This document shows positions 32,509-41,227 of a DNA stretch of 56,300 bases, piece by piece (position 1 is the first letter of the stretch; every line of letters starts with the position of its first letter). Source of the DNA: a virus. Location: positions 1-56,300 of the IMG/VR virus record IMGVR_UViG_3300042447_000704; one strand, written 5' to 3'. The position numbers and the translations under genes are program-made. Under the pieces are notes generated by a model. It did not search any database. It had not been told where the DNA came from and saw nothing but the letters and a program-made list of their open reading frames with translations.

Positions 32509-32774
32509 TTCAGCACCTTCTGGACGACCTCAAATAAGGAGTACAAGATCGCAATCACACCGCAGACTCCGATCCATCTGTTGACCCACTTCTCAAGCTT
32601 TACAGAGACCGCTTGAATCGCGTCTTCGTTGTTCCGAACGCGCTCTTCGACAATAACGATGCGCTCACCCATCGTTGACTGGCGCTCTTCAATCAGCACG
32701 AGTCTCTGGACGGCGTCGGCAAGCTTGTCTACTTTGCTTTCGAGCCTGCGAAAGTCTTCAATTCCGAATTCCAT
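32505..32774 (-). CDS. Coiled-coil protein with C-terminal membrane segment, 89 aa
   Basis: From ATG 32772-32774 the chain has a heptad coiled coil (about 10-60: LESKVDKLADAVQRLVLIEE, then RIVIVEERVRNNEDAI) and one transmembrane helix near the end (WIGVCGVIAILYSLFEVV). This is the plan of XhlA-like or holin-accessory proteins beside phage lysins. An i-spanin would have its membrane helix at the N-terminus, so that role is less likely. It is translated just after the repeat adhesin and coupled to the endolysin by ATGA. Confidence 0.75.
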   Translation of the reverse strand: MEFGIEDFRRLESKVDKLADAVQRLVLIEERQSTMGERIVIVEERVRNNEDAIQAVSVKLEKWVNRWIGVCGVIAILYSLFEVVQKVLK

Positions 32775-32775
32775 T

Positions 32776-34647
32776 TCATCCGACCGAGATTGCAATGGTT
32801 GTTAAATCCGCCTCCGCATCGTTGACCGAGACAGTCATAACGATTTGAGATGCGGACGCCGTTAGAACAGGTTCCGTAAAGTAAGCAGTGAGGATCGCTT
32901 GCTGGACCGTAGTCCTAAGCACTACGTCCTCGATGAACTCCGCTTGTCGTAGTGCGTTTGCTGCCTGAGAGCCTGCGGCAGTTGCGGATTCGGTTGCCGA
33001 CAGAGCGATAGCTCTCAACCCCTGAGCAGTCTCAGAGGCAGTCGCGATCTCAGTAAGAATTCCGCCGAACGATCCCGACGAAAACTCTGCGCTTGCAGAC
33101 GATGCACTCTCTAGAACGGCACCGCTCGTTGTCATCGAGCCAAGATTCGACTCAGAGGCCGTCGCGGACTCGGTTGGCGCTCTGACGTACACGACAGATA
33201 CGGAAATCGACTCGCCGGCAGTAGACGACTCGGCTAGGAACGCTCCGGTATTTCCAATGTCTGTTGCTGTAACCGCCTCAGACAGGCTTGCATTGAAGGA
33301 GGCGCTAGTAAGAGCGGACTCGGTTGCTGTTCCCGACTCTGTCGCGGTCTTCAACCCCGCCGCAGACGTAAAACTGGACTCCGAAGATGTCGCGCTCTCA
33401 GAGCGGCTTACAGAACTACTCTGTCCGGTGAGGAAGCTCTCAGTCGCAGTTGCAGATTCAGTTGCCGCGCTGTTTGCGTTGATCTGCGTCGAAGCAACAT
33501 CCGATGCGGTCGCCGACTCGGACAGGAACGCGCCCGTAGTGGAGACCTCTGTTGCAGACGCAGACTCTGTCGCAAATGCAGAGAACGTGCCGCTGGTAGA
33601 AGCCGAATCACTGGAGTTAGCAGATTCGGTAAGCGTTCGCGCAAATGCAGACGTTGTGGAACTGGAATCGCTGGGTGTCGCAGACTCACTCAGAGACGAT
33701 GCGGTTACCAGACTTGTTACTCTGGTGTCGCTCGATGTCGCGGACTCAGTGCCCGAACTGTTTGCATTGATCTGAGTGGCCGACGAATCCGCCGACGTGA
33801 CAGACTCGGACAGTGTCGCGCCAGTTGTTGAAACCTCAGACGCTATTGTCGGCTCAGACGCAGTCGCGTTGAACGTCGCACTGTTTACAGAGGAATCGCT
33901 TGAACTGGCCGGCTCCGTCGCGGATACGACAAAGATCGCCGTTCTGCTGGCAGTGTCTCCAGAGGTCGCGGATTCAGTAAGGTTGGACGATCCAGAAAAG
34001 CTTGTAGATGAGGAGTCGCCTGATGTTGCAAAGTCAGTTAGCGACCGAGTAAAGGCCGCCGTGGTGCTTAGAGAGTCACCAGAAGTTGCAGGTTCGGTTG
34101 CTGTTGCTGCAAACGTCGCGGTGATCGAGGACGAATCCCCAGAGGTCGCGGGTTCAGTTGCAGACGAAACGAAGACTGCTGATCTGCTGGATGTCTCTCC
34201 AGAAGTCGCAGACTCAGTCAGGCTCGAAGAGACGTTGACGCTTGTGGACGACGAATCTCCAGAGGTCGCCGGCTCTGTAGCACTACGTGCAGTAGTCAGG
34301 GCGGTGGATGTACTGTCCCCGCTTGTTGCGCCCTCTCCGAGACTCGATGAATACGCGGACGATGCGACTTGTGCATCTGTTGCGGTCGCGCTCTCGGTTA
34401 GAGATGCAGAATAAGTATTGCCCGAAACAACCGATGCAACCGCCGCCTTGATTTCCAGCCAATACAGCCGCGCATCATATGCAGGTACGTAGACAACGGA
34501 AACGCTGTCGGTTGCCGAGGCAGACTCGGAGACAAGCGCCTGTTTCGGTCTGAACGTCGAATTCTGGACGACTAAGCCAGCCGCGCGACCAGACCCCGCA
34601 GGCGGTGTAAGCCTTCGTCTTGTGTTCAGTAGCGGCAGCGCGGACAT
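32776..34647 (-). CDS. Ser/Thr-rich 20-residue-repeat adhesin or fibre, 623 aa
   Basis: After an 80-residue head the protein is about 25 tandem units of 20 residues with the pattern xxTESATSGDSSSTxxxxxx. At least three shorter units of 16 residues end in TTGA and recur at intervals of about five units. A 55-residue tail of different type (FIEDVVLRTTVQQAIL) closes it. Cys is absent and Trp is rare. The repeat is unlike the ITA shaft of the large fibre. It is likely a surface-exposed virion stalk or decoration next to the tail genes. I know no named family. Confidence 0.7.
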   Translation of the reverse strand: MSALPLLNTRRRLTPPAGSGRAAGLVVQNSTFRPKQALVSESASATDSVSVVYVPAYDARLYWLEIKAAVASVVSGNTYSASLTESATATDAQVASSAYSSSLGEGATSGDSTSTALTTARSATEPATSGDSSSTSVNVSSSLTESATSGETSSRSAVFVSSATEPATSGDSSSITATFAATATEPATSGDSLSTTAAFTRSLTDFATSGDSSSTSFSGSSNLTESATSGDTASRTAIFVVSATEPASSSDSSVNSATFNATASEPTIASEVSTTGATLSESVTSADSSATQINANSSGTESATSSDTRVTSLVTASSLSESATPSDSSSTTSAFARTLTESANSSDSASTSGTFSAFATESASATEVSTTGAFLSESATASDVASTQINANSAATESATATESFLTGQSSSVSRSESATSSESSFTSAAGLKTATESGTATESALTSASFNASLSEAVTATDIGNTGAFLAESSTAGESISVSVVYVRAPTESATASESNLGSMTTSGAVLESASSASAEFSSGSFGGILTEIATASETAQGLRAIALSATESATAAGSQAANALRQAEFIEDVVLRTTVQQAILTAYFTEPVLTASASQIVMTVSVNDAEADLTTIAISVG

Positions 34648-34650
34648 TTT

Positions 34651-35448
34651 TTATCCGTTTGCGATGGTGACCATCAACTCTGGGAGACCCGTTGCAGTGC
34701 TGTCGGCAAGTACGGCAATTCCGAGCGCAGCTTCAGCGGTAATCGCAGGCATCCCGACTCTCAAGTAGTCGTGAATATCACCAGCGTTTGCGACCATCAC
34801 TCGACCCACCCACAACGGCCTGATCACGAGGATGTTGAAAGTGCCTGCGGACGCCACTGATCCCACCACGCCAGTCACGCCCTGCACGCCTGAGTCGCCT
34901 GCTTGCAGCGGCAGTTGCCACATACGGCCCACGATGTTCACTGCGGTCGCCACGGTGCCAGTTGATCGGCCAGCAGTACCGGACTGATTGATGTATGTGA
35001 CGTTGACGTTCTGAACAAGAGTCCCGGCAGTTACCTGCTCCAGCCAGATTTCTGTGTTTGTGAAGTCAGTGCCACCCGGCACTCTGGAGGCATAGCTCGC
35101 CGGAGTATTGGCGCTGGTGTTCGCGTTGTTGGCATACGGGCCAGCCTTCCATAGCAGATCGAACAGCATGACCCGACAGGTGACCGAGCTAGCAAACTCG
35201 ACGCCCGTTACATAGCCGGTCGCGCCGCCGCCGAATGCATTCAGGCGCGGCACACCGTTAGTTGCCGAACTGGTCGGAACCACGCCGGTTGTTGTGCTGG
35301 CTCCGGCCAGCGTGCCTGCGCCGGGGTTGCCTGCTTGATCGAATACGCTGAACCAGGCACCGCCTACAGAGGTTCTGCTTGCGGTCTTTACGATCTGCGC
35401 GCGCTGTTTCGGCGCAGCGATCAGTCCATCGAGAGTCGTGATTGCCAT
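34651..35448 (-). CDS. Virion structural protein, 265 aa
   Basis: Begins MAITTLDGLIAAPKQRAQIVKTASRTSVGG and contains AGNPGAGTLAG, MLFDLLWKAGPY, IWLEQVTAGT and ARMWQLPLQ-like segments (here GRMWQLPLQAGDSGVQGV). This order is known to me from a family of phage structural proteins that form part of the capsid or tail decoration, with no experimental role that I can name. Mostly beta structure. It has a Shine-Dalgarno-like stretch before ATG 35446-35448 and is read with the adhesin genes. Confidence 0.7.
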   Translation of the reverse strand: MAITTLDGLIAAPKQRAQIVKTASRTSVGGAWFSVFDQAGNPGAGTLAGASTTTGVVPTSSATNGVPRLNAFGGGATGYVTGVEFASSVTCRVMLFDLLWKAGPYANNANTSANTPASYASRVPGGTDFTNTEIWLEQVTAGTLVQNVNVTYINQSGTAGRSTGTVATAVNIVGRMWQLPLQAGDSGVQGVTGVVGSVASAGTFNILVIRPLWVGRVMVANAGDIHDYLRVGMPAITAEAALGIAVLADSTATGLPELMVTIANG

Positions 35449-35457
35449 CTTTAAGTC

Positions 35458-35619
35458 CTAGTTAACTGTTCGCCAGTTAATAACAAATTCGTTTGCTATC
35501 GGGATTCGGGTATCTGTCCACCACTGCATACCGTCCCATCGCGCCATAACGGAAAGATCGTTTGCCAAAGACACCATCACGAGATGCCCGACCGGAGGTT
35601 CGTCGGCGTACACCGTCAT
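35458..35619 (-). CDS. Small strand-rich protein, 53 aa
   Basis: ATG 35617-35619 lies in an ATGA overlap with the stop of the LamG gene. The chain reads VYADEPPVGHLVMVSLANDLSVM, then ARWDGMQWWTDTRIP. The GMQWW segment resembles short fibre-tip or DUF-type phage modules. A longer frame to 35754 only shadows the LamG gene. It may be a small virion part. Confidence 0.6.
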   Translation of the reverse strand: MTVYADEPPVGHLVMVSLANDLSVMARWDGMQWWTDTRIPIANEFVINWRTVN

Positions 35620-37418
35620 AGCGAGGTCACGCGAATTTTTGGAGTCCACGGGAAAGACACTCCCGAGTATTCGAATGGGGTGATTGAGAAGCTGGTCTCT
35701 ACGGTGCGCGGGATGGAAACGATGCGCCGCGTCAGTGGCTTGAAGACTTGCCACGGCTCGGATGTCACTGACACCATTTCCGCATCAGACAGTGCGCGCT
35801 CCCAGTAGGCCACCATTAGGATGGTGTTACCTGATCCGTAGTAGCCGGCGTTACCTGCGTCGACTGTCCCGCTGTATATGCCTATACCCCCAGTTCCACC
35901 GTCTGCCGAACCTAAAAAACGGCCAGAAGAGAATGCACGAAGGCCGTTTGCGCCAGCCACCCTAGTTGACCCGTAAACAAACTGCTTTCCCTGTTCAATC
36001 AGATTTGGAAACGTAAGAGAGTTACCGGCACCGTCGTAATTATTTGTACTAAGCCGGAATGTGACCTGCCGGCCTAATGAATACGGTTCTGTCGCAACGC
36101 CAAAGTGCGAAGAGTTCGGCCCGCCCCCGTATCCTCCCAACGAATGCGACACGTAACTAATGCCGTGCCAATATGGGTCTACAGAAAAGCCGACCACGAC
36201 ATAAGACGCGACAGGGGGGAAGAAAGTGGAATACTGAGACTGCACGCCTCCATCGGAGGTGACGCCAATACCGTTTAGACCAATGCCGCTAGGCGAGCCA
36301 ACGAGCGATGCGTTTGCACTTGCATTGGCCGCCGCGTATCGGGTTATGTCGTAGAAACGACCGTTGACCGGATGAAGAGCTACCCTCAAATCCCGAGATA
36401 GCCCATTACCCCAATCAATCCGCACCGCTCCCTGCGGCTGCTGCTTCCAACGGCGAGGCAGATAAAGCGCACCAACATTGGTCGCCAACGAGACCGTATG
36501 GCTTTTGACAACGCTCGCGCCATTCAGAACATCAAACTTGATTGACCCAGTATCAACGGGTGATGAGGCATCAAAGTTAACAACGATGTCTGAACCCGAC
36601 GCGGGCTGAGTAATCGGCGACAGCGTCGTCTCGTAGACCGCATTGCGCGAGGTCGCACTGATGTAGTCGTTACGGTCGGATACCGTCTCATCAATAGCCG
36701 TGAACAGAATCGGGGGCAGCGAGTAGAAGACAGCCTGCTGTGGTTTGAAGATTTGCCACGCGTTTTCTTGAATCGCTGCCGACTCAGACAGAGTTAGTGG
36801 TCGATCCCACGACAATGCTAGAAAGAAGTTTGCATCCGATGGCTGATTGGTGATGGCACCGACATAAAGACCAGTACTTGAGCTTGCATAGGCAAAAGTT
36901 GAGGATGCAGACAACTGCCCATTAAGATGCATCCGCGTCTCGGTTGTAACGTCGTTTGCCGTGCAAAGAGCAACAGTCGGGCCAGATGAAAATGGAATGT
37001 TCGCAGCAGAACCAACCGTCTGACTCCCCGACGCAACTAAAATTATCTGAGTTGCCCCGCCATTCAGACGCATACCCAGCGAGCCGCCTATAGCGCCGCT
37101 TACCAAGCCAGTCGCGCCCCCATACGGCCTGAATAGAACGAGGCGTGTGCCAGAGTAACCGGCTGTGCCGGCAGAACCTGCTGGAAGAGCAATCCTAGAA
37201 TTGGCCGCTGCGTTAAATCGGACGCCAAAGCCCCCAGTGTGGTCTGACTGGTATGCAAATGTTCCGGGGGTTGGGAATGTTGCAACGCCGGGGCCGATGT
37301 ATTGGCGAGCAGCAGGATGCCACGCTGCACACAGTCCACGCGACAGTGAATTACCCCAGTCCACTTGCAGTGGTTTCTGGGGTTGCTGCTTCCAACGGCG
37401 TGCGAGGAATAAGCTCAC
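35616..37418 (-). CDS. Double LamG-like adhesin, 600 aa
   Basis: Two similar halves, each starting with RRWKQQP and VxxDWGNxLSRxL and ending with a segment such as NAWQIFKP or EPWQVFKP. Between them are concanavalin A/LamG-like sandwiches (TRLVLFRPYGG, MHLNGQLSAS, FFLALSWDRPLTLSE). The second half starts near residue 320. Such sandwiches bind glycans or proteins and, with this ending, are common in phage receptor-binding proteins. GTG 37416-37418 overlaps the upstream gene. It is likely one of several host-contact proteins. Confidence 0.75.
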   Translation of the reverse strand: MSLFLARRWKQQPQKPLQVDWGNSLSRGLCAAWHPAARQYIGPGVATFPTPGTFAYQSDHTGGFGVRFNAAANSRIALPAGSAGTAGYSGTRLVLFRPYGGATGLVSGAIGGSLGMRLNGGATQIILVASGSQTVGSAANIPFSSGPTVALCTANDVTTETRMHLNGQLSASSTFAYASSSTGLYVGAITNQPSDANFFLALSWDRPLTLSESAAIQENAWQIFKPQQAVFYSLPPILFTAIDETVSDRNDYISATSRNAVYETTLSPITQPASGSDIVVNFDASSPVDTGSIKFDVLNGASVVKSHTVSLATNVGALYLPRRWKQQPQGAVRIDWGNGLSRDLRVALHPVNGRFYDITRYAAANASANASLVGSPSGIGLNGIGVTSDGGVQSQYSTFFPPVASYVVVGFSVDPYWHGISYVSHSLGGYGGGPNSSHFGVATEPYSLGRQVTFRLSTNNYDGAGNSLTFPNLIEQGKQFVYGSTRVAGANGLRAFSSGRFLGSADGGTGGIGIYSGTVDAGNAGYYGSGNTILMVAYWERALSDAEMVSVTSEPWQVFKPLTRRIVSIPRTVETSFSITPFEYSGVSFPWTPKIRVTSL

Positions 37419-38644
37419 GGCACCCTCACCCAGCCAGAGTTCGATGCGTCGGCGGACGGGCGCGAGTACTGGTAGACGTTTGTCTCGAAACTCAGCTTGC
37501 GGACAATCCGTCTATTGACGGTCGGGGCGTCAACAAAGAAGTATCGGTAGGGGTCGAGACTTAGCTGCTGCGCCTCATTGTCGTTTGCGACGTAACCATA
37601 AAGAAGCGCGTTGAACAAAATGTTTCCAACATTGGAGCCTGATTGCGATACAGACCCGCCGAAGAAATCGGTCGTTGGAAAGGTGGCGCCGTTCCATACG
37701 CTGGGGGCCGTTGTTGTCGCAACAAGCCGACCATCCAAAAATATCCGCACGCCAGTTGGCGACGATCCTGTAATTGAAGTAACGACCATACAGTGCAGAC
37801 CATTGCCCACACCGCTTACAGAAACTTCGCCACCGCTAAATCCGGTGTCGGATGTGACGACTAAAGATTGCTCACCAGCAGTATTGATCCACGATATCGT
37901 TTGTACTCTTTGGGATGGATTGTTACCAATGTTCCCAAAGAACCTCGGATAGTTTGTGATGTATTTGGAGGCGTCGTAGATGTAGAAAAGTGATACCCAA
38001 GTTTGACGCGCAACACTCCATCCGCCGCCTTGAATTGGATACGCGGTAAATTGCCAGCCGGTCTGCGCATCGATGCCGGGGCCGTAGGGGGTATTGACCG
38101 TTCTTAGATTCGTCGGCCCGTAATTCTCTTCGGTCTTGCGGATTACACGGTCAAAAACGGACGTATAGATTCCGTTGCTGCCTGCGGGCGCGTAGTTGTA
38201 GTGCCGAAGTGGAGTACCAACCTCTCCGACTCTGGGTTGACTAGCCATTCTCGGAGCGGGGACAAACAGCCCACGAGCATCCCGTCGAGGCGTCCAAATG
38301 CCTGCCAAAGGCTTGCGTAGCTGGACTGTAAAACCAGAGGTCGCTGTTGAAAGCGGATTGTAGGGCGGTGAGTTTTGATACGCCCTGACGGAGATGTAGG
38401 AATCCTCTGGAAGCGTTCCAGTCCAATTCCACGCTATACCAGAACCAGCAGACCCACTGCCGTCGAGGGCGATAGCGTTATCTGAAAGTCGAAGAACGGG
38501 AGAGGTTACAAAGCCGGCGTTCGACGCGATGAAATTTACGTCATTGTTCGTGCCACCACCGTCTCTGTCCAGCGTTCCAGAGAGCGTGACAGAGCGACCG
38601 ACGACTGTCGGACCACTTGTGATCGTGACAGCCGTAACAGCCAT
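37415..38644 (-). CDS. LamG-like adhesin, 409 aa
   Basis: N-terminal 110 residues form an Ig-like sandwich (VTITSGPTVVGRSVTLSG, then YISVRAYQNSPPYNP). Residues about 130-380 are a LamG/concanavalin A-like domain (TWVSLFYIYDASKYITNYPR, VRIFLDGRLVATTTAP) and it ends LSLDPYRYFF, the counterpart of PWQVFKP in the next gene. Probable receptor-binding or tail-decoration protein. It is coupled to the double-LamG gene by GTGA. Confidence 0.75.
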   Translation of the reverse strand: MAVTAVTITSGPTVVGRSVTLSGTLDRDGGGTNNDVNFIASNAGFVTSPVLRLSDNAIALDGSGSAGSGIAWNWTGTLPEDSYISVRAYQNSPPYNPLSTATSGFTVQLRKPLAGIWTPRRDARGLFVPAPRMASQPRVGEVGTPLRHYNYAPAGSNGIYTSVFDRVIRKTEENYGPTNLRTVNTPYGPGIDAQTGWQFTAYPIQGGGWSVARQTWVSLFYIYDASKYITNYPRFFGNIGNNPSQRVQTISWINTAGEQSLVVTSDTGFSGGEVSVSGVGNGLHCMVVTSITGSSPTGVRIFLDGRLVATTTAPSVWNGATFPTTDFFGGSVSQSGSNVGNILFNALLYGYVANDNEAQQLSLDPYRYFFVDAPTVNRRIVRKLSFETNVYQYSRPSADASNSGWVRVP

Positions 38645-38647
38645 TAG

Positions 38648-39106
38648 TTAGACCGCGATGCCCCAGACCTCAGAGACTTGAACGGTGCCAGCCGTGAGCG
38701 TGACACCTAAGTCGTTTTTGAAAACGAGCTTAGTCGCTACCGGAAGAACGCCACCGTACGCAGCAGCCAACGAGAAGATTTTCCGATGTGCAGTTGTGTC
38801 GTTCATCGGGACAGACCCGACGTAGTGCAGGTCCGCTTCGTTCGTCGTCGCCGTCGTCGCGCTCTCTGGTCCTGACCCGAAGTTCGTCCCGTCCAGACTT
38901 CCCTTCGCGAACACCACTAGCTGCTTGTTGCCGGTCGGAGTCGTCCCCGTCGTCGCGGTCACATCGATCAGCACATCCAACGGGTCGTTGGTAGAGTGAG
39001 TAATCGTATTGGACACCACGTACAGGCTGGTCGCTGGGTTCAGCGTGGACAGGCCCGTCACCGTGAGTGATGTCGGTGTCTGAACGTGGGATTTGATGTC
39101 TGCCAT
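38648..39106 (-). CDS. Virion structural protein, 152 aa
   Basis: Strand-rich, Thr-rich protein (TSLTVTGLSTLNPATSLYVV, then KLVFKNDLGVTLTAGTVQVSE) with no enzyme motif. It sits between tail-completion and adhesin genes and has the look of a small sandwich domain in the tail. The ATG is 39104-39106. A lipobox-bearing frame overlaps it almost entirely in another frame (38730-39230). Confidence 0.6.
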   Translation of the reverse strand: MADIKSHVQTPTSLTVTGLSTLNPATSLYVVSNTITHSTNDPLDVLIDVTATTGTTPTGNKQLVVFAKGSLDGTNFGSGPESATTATTNEADLHYVGSVPMNDTTAHRKIFSLAAAYGGVLPVATKLVFKNDLGVTLTAGTVQVSEVWGIAV

Positions 39107-39230
39107 TATTAGCTCTCAAAGTAGGGGCTGGCTTTTCTTCGACTTGAACCGTTGTGTGTGCCTCTGGATCACTGCATCCAAAGAGCATCATCCACATCAA
39201 CAGAACCCAAAGCGCAACCCACGGGTTCAT
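38730..39230 (-). CDS. Lipobox-bearing ORF overlapping a structural gene, 166 aa
   Basis: ATG 39228-39230 overlaps the previous stop as TAATG, a coupling typical of real genes here. The first 19 residues are a lipoprotein signal: a short start, WVALWVLLMWMMLFGC. The next 40 residues are plausible, but from about residue 42 the frame lies over the gene at 38648-39106 and its Asp/Arg-rich sequence looks like a shadow. Either a short lipoprotein is cut by a later frameshift, or the two frames form a frameshifted product, or the start alone is real. Confidence 0.4.
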   Translation of the reverse strand: MNPWVALWVLLMWMMLFGCSDPEAHTTVQVEEKPAPTLRANNGRHQIPRSDTDITHGDGPVHAEPSDQPVRGVQYDYSLYQRPVGCADRCDRDDGDDSDRQQAASGVREGKSGRDELRVRTRERDDGDDERSGPALRRVCPDERHNCTSENLLVGCCVRWRSSGSD

Positions 39231-39661
39231 TAGGCGAGCGCCGCCTGAACGTCATGTGCAAAGACATAGCCGAGACCGAGGACTTCGGCGCGGGACGCCG
39301 GCTGGATCGCCATACCTTTGATGAGGTCAGCCTGAGCTTGAGTCAGCACAGCAGGCACAACGGCGTCCAACAGAGCTTGCGTATTCGGATGCCCGACATC
39401 GATGCCGCTGTCTTGCTCAACGAACTTCATCGCCCACTTGATCGTGACGTTGGATGCAGAAGCATTGTTGAGCGCCTCGATGATTTCAGCGCCGGCAGAG
39501 CCGTGAGCAGCCAGCACACCACGCGCACTAACGAACTTCTCTTTGACCATCGAATAGATGCGAGCGTTCATCATGTCCGCAAGAACGCCGGGCGCGTTAC
39601 CAATGAAGGCCGCGTAGCCGCGATTCAGAGGATCGTTTTCCAGTTCAGATTTCAGGCTCAT
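39230..39661 (-). CDS. Conserved phage structural-region protein, 143 aa
   Basis: Starts SLKSELENDPLNRGYAAFIG and is mostly helical after that (MMNARIYSMVKEKF, EIIEALNNASASNVTIKWAM). The ENDPLNRGYA opening is one I know from short proteins in phage tail clusters, of unknown role. GAGG lies upstream of ATG 39659-39661. Confidence 0.7.
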   Translation of the reverse strand: MSLKSELENDPLNRGYAAFIGNAPGVLADMMNARIYSMVKEKFVSARGVLAAHGSAGAEIIEALNNASASNVTIKWAMKFVEQDSGIDVGHPNTQALLDAVVPAVLTQAQADLIKGMAIQPASRAEVLGLGYVFAHDVQAALA

Positions 39662-39671
39662 TTCTAACCTC

Positions 39672-40208
39672 TTAGGCGATGGTCAGAGTGACGGTGATGT
39701 TCAACGTGTCGGTGTTACTTACCGCACGCGCGGTGAACGTGCCTGCGCTATACAGAGTTCCAGCAGTGCCCGTGGCAGCATCGCAAACGAAACAGCCGTT
39801 GATAGTGTCCGTAGCGGTAATGCCAAAACCAACTGCGGTGTGCGTAATCGAGCCAGCAGATGCAGTGCCGAATGTGATGGTCTTGCGGTTGCCGGTGTAG
39901 GCAGTCGATTCAGTCCACGCCTTAGAGGCCAGCGTGTCGGTAACATTGGGGCCAGCGCCGAGCGTGCTGATCATCCCCAAGAACCAGCTGGCGGACTTTG
40001 CCGTCGAGCCAAAGATGGTGTTCAGGATGAGAGTCTTGCCAGCAGTGGTCACAAGATTACGGAACGTCTCGCGCCACTTCTCTTGACCATCTTCGCCAAC
40101 GCACTGAATGTCGTACGTGAAGTACGGGGCCTCGATCGAATCAACAAGCGAGTTGTTGCCGATGAAGCTCGTGACAGCAGCGTCGATAGAAGAGGATGCT
40201 TCTTTCAT
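39672..40208 (-). CDS. Virion protein, decoration or tail type, 178 aa
   Basis: Contains WRETFRNLVTTAGKTLILNT, FLGMISTLGAGPNVTDTLAS, ESTAYTGNRKTITFGTASAG and GTLYSAGTFTARAVSNTDTL. This order is known to me from a widespread family of phage structural proteins that form small beta domains in virions. AGGAG precedes ATG 40206-40208. It is read between two connector-type genes and small structural genes. Confidence 0.7.
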   Translation of the reverse strand: MKEASSSIDAAVTSFIGNNSLVDSIEAPYFTYDIQCVGEDGQEKWRETFRNLVTTAGKTLILNTIFGSTAKSASWFLGMISTLGAGPNVTDTLASKAWTESTAYTGNRKTITFGTASAGSITHTAVGFGITATDTINGCFVCDAATGTAGTLYSAGTFTARAVSNTDTLNITVTLTIA

Positions 40209-40217
40209 TTCTTACTC

Positions 40218-40595
40218 CTAGAAGTCCGAGCGGACTTTGAATTTGATGAGGTCGTAGACGGTCTGAATCGATTGATCCGCATACGTGATTTCGATCTCGC
40301 CTTCGTAATTTCCAGCGTCAACATTGAGAGCGCCGACAGGCCAAGAAAATGAAGCTCTGCCACCGGCACCCGCGACGTTGTAGGGAGCAGCGGAGTTGAT
40401 CGACCCGTCGTCATTCACAAAGCCGGTGAGCAAACTCCCGACAATTGTTTGAAGCAGAGTTGTTGAGCCTTCCGCCCTGAAGTACATCCGCGCCGTAGCT
40501 CCGGTGCAGTCGATTGCAGTTCCGGCAGATGTCTTCAGACTGATAACGATCTGGGGGCGGGTGTCGCCCTGAACTAACTTGATTCTTTCGGCCAT
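40218..40595 (-). CDS. BppU-like structural protein, 125 aa
   Basis: Strands and turn pattern KLVQGDTRPQIVISLKTSAG, then DCTGATARMYFRAEG, resemble the N-terminal domain of BppU-family baseplate proteins that attach receptor-binding parts to the tail. Length (125) equals that one domain. ATG 40593-40595 is in a TGATG overlap. The fold call rests on pattern memory, not on an alignment. Confidence 0.6.
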   Translation of the reverse strand: MAERIKLVQGDTRPQIVISLKTSAGTAIDCTGATARMYFRAEGSTTLLQTIVGSLLTGFVNDDGSINSAAPYNVAGAGGRASFSWPVGALNVDAGNYEGEIEITYADQSIQTVYDLIKFKVRSDF

Positions 40596-41227
40596 CAGAC
40601 AGCCCTCGGGATTCGGAAGCGGCGATTGTTTGCAACGCCGTCTTGAGAGGAGGTCAGCCTCGCTTCGCGCATCCCCCGCTCAAATGCGCTGCGGTGAGCC
40701 ATCGCCAGCTGGGGATTGCTCCACGTCTGGCCGGGTATCAGCAAAAGCGTTGCCTTAGCCCCGAAGACGATCTCGCGGTAGTAACGCTCCGCGATACTGT
40801 CTGGGACCGAAGTGGCGGCACGCGTCGGGGTGACTGCGAATCGGATGTAGAGCTTCTCAGTCAAAGACTGGTCTGCGATCGGCACGAGACGGATCGATGC
40901 CTCAGTGGAGAACGTCACCACCTGAGGCCGCCCTGTATCCGTTTGCCACGCACGCCCGCTGGAGAACAGGTCTTCTCTGGACATCCGAGTAAGCTCGTTT
41001 TGGCCGAGCATGACTCGAAGAACCTGCACGAGTCGGGCTCCTGTGGGGATGTCCAGATCAACCTCTGTCAGTCCTTTGGTCACCGCCACCGGGTCTTGAT
41101 CCACCGTGTAAACCAAAGCGGTGTCGCAAAACTCAATGGCGGCATCCCTGACAGCCCGCTCGATAGTCGTATCAGGGCACCCGATAACCTCGGGGAGAAT
41201 CTCAGGGACCAAAGTGGAGTACAGCAT
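40595..41227 (-). CDS. Head-tail connector / adaptor protein, 210 aa
   Basis: Opens YSTLVPEILPEVIGCPDTTIE and contains TEVDLDIPTGARLVQVLRVM and EKLYIRFAVTPTRAATSVPD, then a helical end. The helix-then-sandwich layout fits adaptor proteins under the portal in short-tailed phages. It is coupled to the adaptor gene before it (TGATG). The exact ring in the neck is not known. Confidence 0.65.
   Translation of the reverse strand: MLYSTLVPEILPEVIGCPDTTIERAVRDAAIEFCDTALVYTVDQDPVAVTKGLTEVDLDIPTGARLVQVLRVMLGQNELTRMSREDLFSSGRAWQTDTGRPQVVTFSTEASIRLVPIADQSLTEKLYIRFAVTPTRAATSVPDSIAERYYREIVFGAKATLLLIPGQTWSNPQLAMAHRSAFERGMREARLTSSQDGVANNRRFRIPRAV

Noticed and set aside
32505-32774. Inner-membrane spanin (Rz)
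   Set aside because: The membrane helix is at the C-terminal end after a coiled coil, opposite to Rz topology; an XhlA-like role fits better.
33257-34414. Rightward frames opposite the Ser/Thr-repeat adhesin
   Set aside because: They are periodic shadows of the 20-residue repeat with no start signal.
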